Assembly: GCA_029934555.1 (NCBI GenBank)
Contig: JAOZMA010000003.1
Coordinates: 15,972-22,165, forward strand
Source: Acidimicrobiia bacterium
GTDB taxonomy: Bacteria; Actinomycetota; Acidimicrobiia; Spongiisociales; UBA5794
Direction: 5' to 3'
DNA length: 6,194 nucleotides
The first letter of the stretch is position 1. Every line of letters begins with the position of its first letter. The translations under genes were made by a program, and so were the position numbers. Shown here one piece after another: positions 6,115 to 6,194 of the stretch. The notes below the pieces were generated by a model, which was given only the letters and a program-made list of their open reading frames with translations, ran no database searches and was not told where the DNA came from.

Positions 6115-6194
6115 CGTCTGGCTCAAGATTCACCTCCGGAATTCCGATACGTACCAATGCGATGGAAAAAGAGACGCGACGAGGGTGCGACCCG
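6115..6194. other. Window edge, possible end or start of another gene
   Basis: No gene can be called. A 10-bp palindrome, CGGAATTCCG (6137-6146), is visible. On the + strand, ATG 6157 opens a frame to the window edge (MRWKKRRDEGATR) with no Shine-Dalgarno sequence. On the minus strand all three frames stay open from the edge until just past or into the repeats, so the tail of a convergent gene is equally possible. Too little sequence remains to choose. Confidence 0.25.

Noticed and set aside
5960..6116. CRISPR array or phage attachment site
   Set aside because: Units are 7 bp and contiguous with no spacers, and there are no cas, integrase or tRNA genes nearby.
6157..6194. Start of a YpfJ-type neutral zinc metallopeptidase (from MRWKKRR)
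   Set aside because: Only the first few residues resemble that family's N-terminus, the following residues do not, and there is no ribosome binding site.
1..6194. A novel multi-gene system linking the three genes
   Set aside because: Inverted repeats separate the genes, one gene has its own ribosome binding site and another a candidate promoter, and the three have unrelated functions, so the sequence gives no support for one system.

Overview
The window looks like ordinary chromosome from a GC-rich bacterium (about 60% GC by eye), most likely an actinomycetote. The signs are GC-rich third codon positions, GTG starts, a candidate leaderless promoter of the TANNNT type, and a sucrose phosphorylase closely resembling the bifidobacterial enzyme. 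An uncultured Acidimicrobiia-type genome is one guess, but nothing here fixes the lineage.

All three recognisable genes lie on the + strand. (1) Positions 1-1821 hold the 3' part of a gene for an exported M23-type peptidoglycan hydrolase domain. A large acidic pentapeptide-repeat insert splits that domain, and it is followed by a beta-propeller of about seven LVIVD-like blades. The gene begins before the window. (2) Positions 1873-3318 encode a complete GH13 subfamily 18 sucrose phosphorylase with all catalytic residues. A perfect 10-bp dyad overlaps a possible leaderless promoter just before its ATG. (3) Positions 3435-5954 encode a complete cytoplasmic M1 zinc aminopeptidase of the puromycin-sensitive/tricorn-factor type, with its own good ribosome binding site. 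A long imperfect inverted repeat overlaps the end of gene 2 and separates the two genes.

The last 240 bases carry no convincing gene. They hold two adjacent arrays of unrelated 7-bp tandem repeats. Each array is split into two blocks of variant units, and the first contains a strong G-quadruplex motif just after the aminopeptidase stop codon. The final 80 bases may include the edge of another gene, but the strand cannot be decided.

The three genes do not form an evident pathway: cell-wall turnover or surface interaction, phosphorolysis of sucrose, and peptide degradation. The hairpins between them suggest separate transcription units. I see no defence system, mobile element, CRISPR array or RNA gene. 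The most unusual items are the split M23 domain with its repeat insert and the twin heptamer arrays with G-quadruplex potential.
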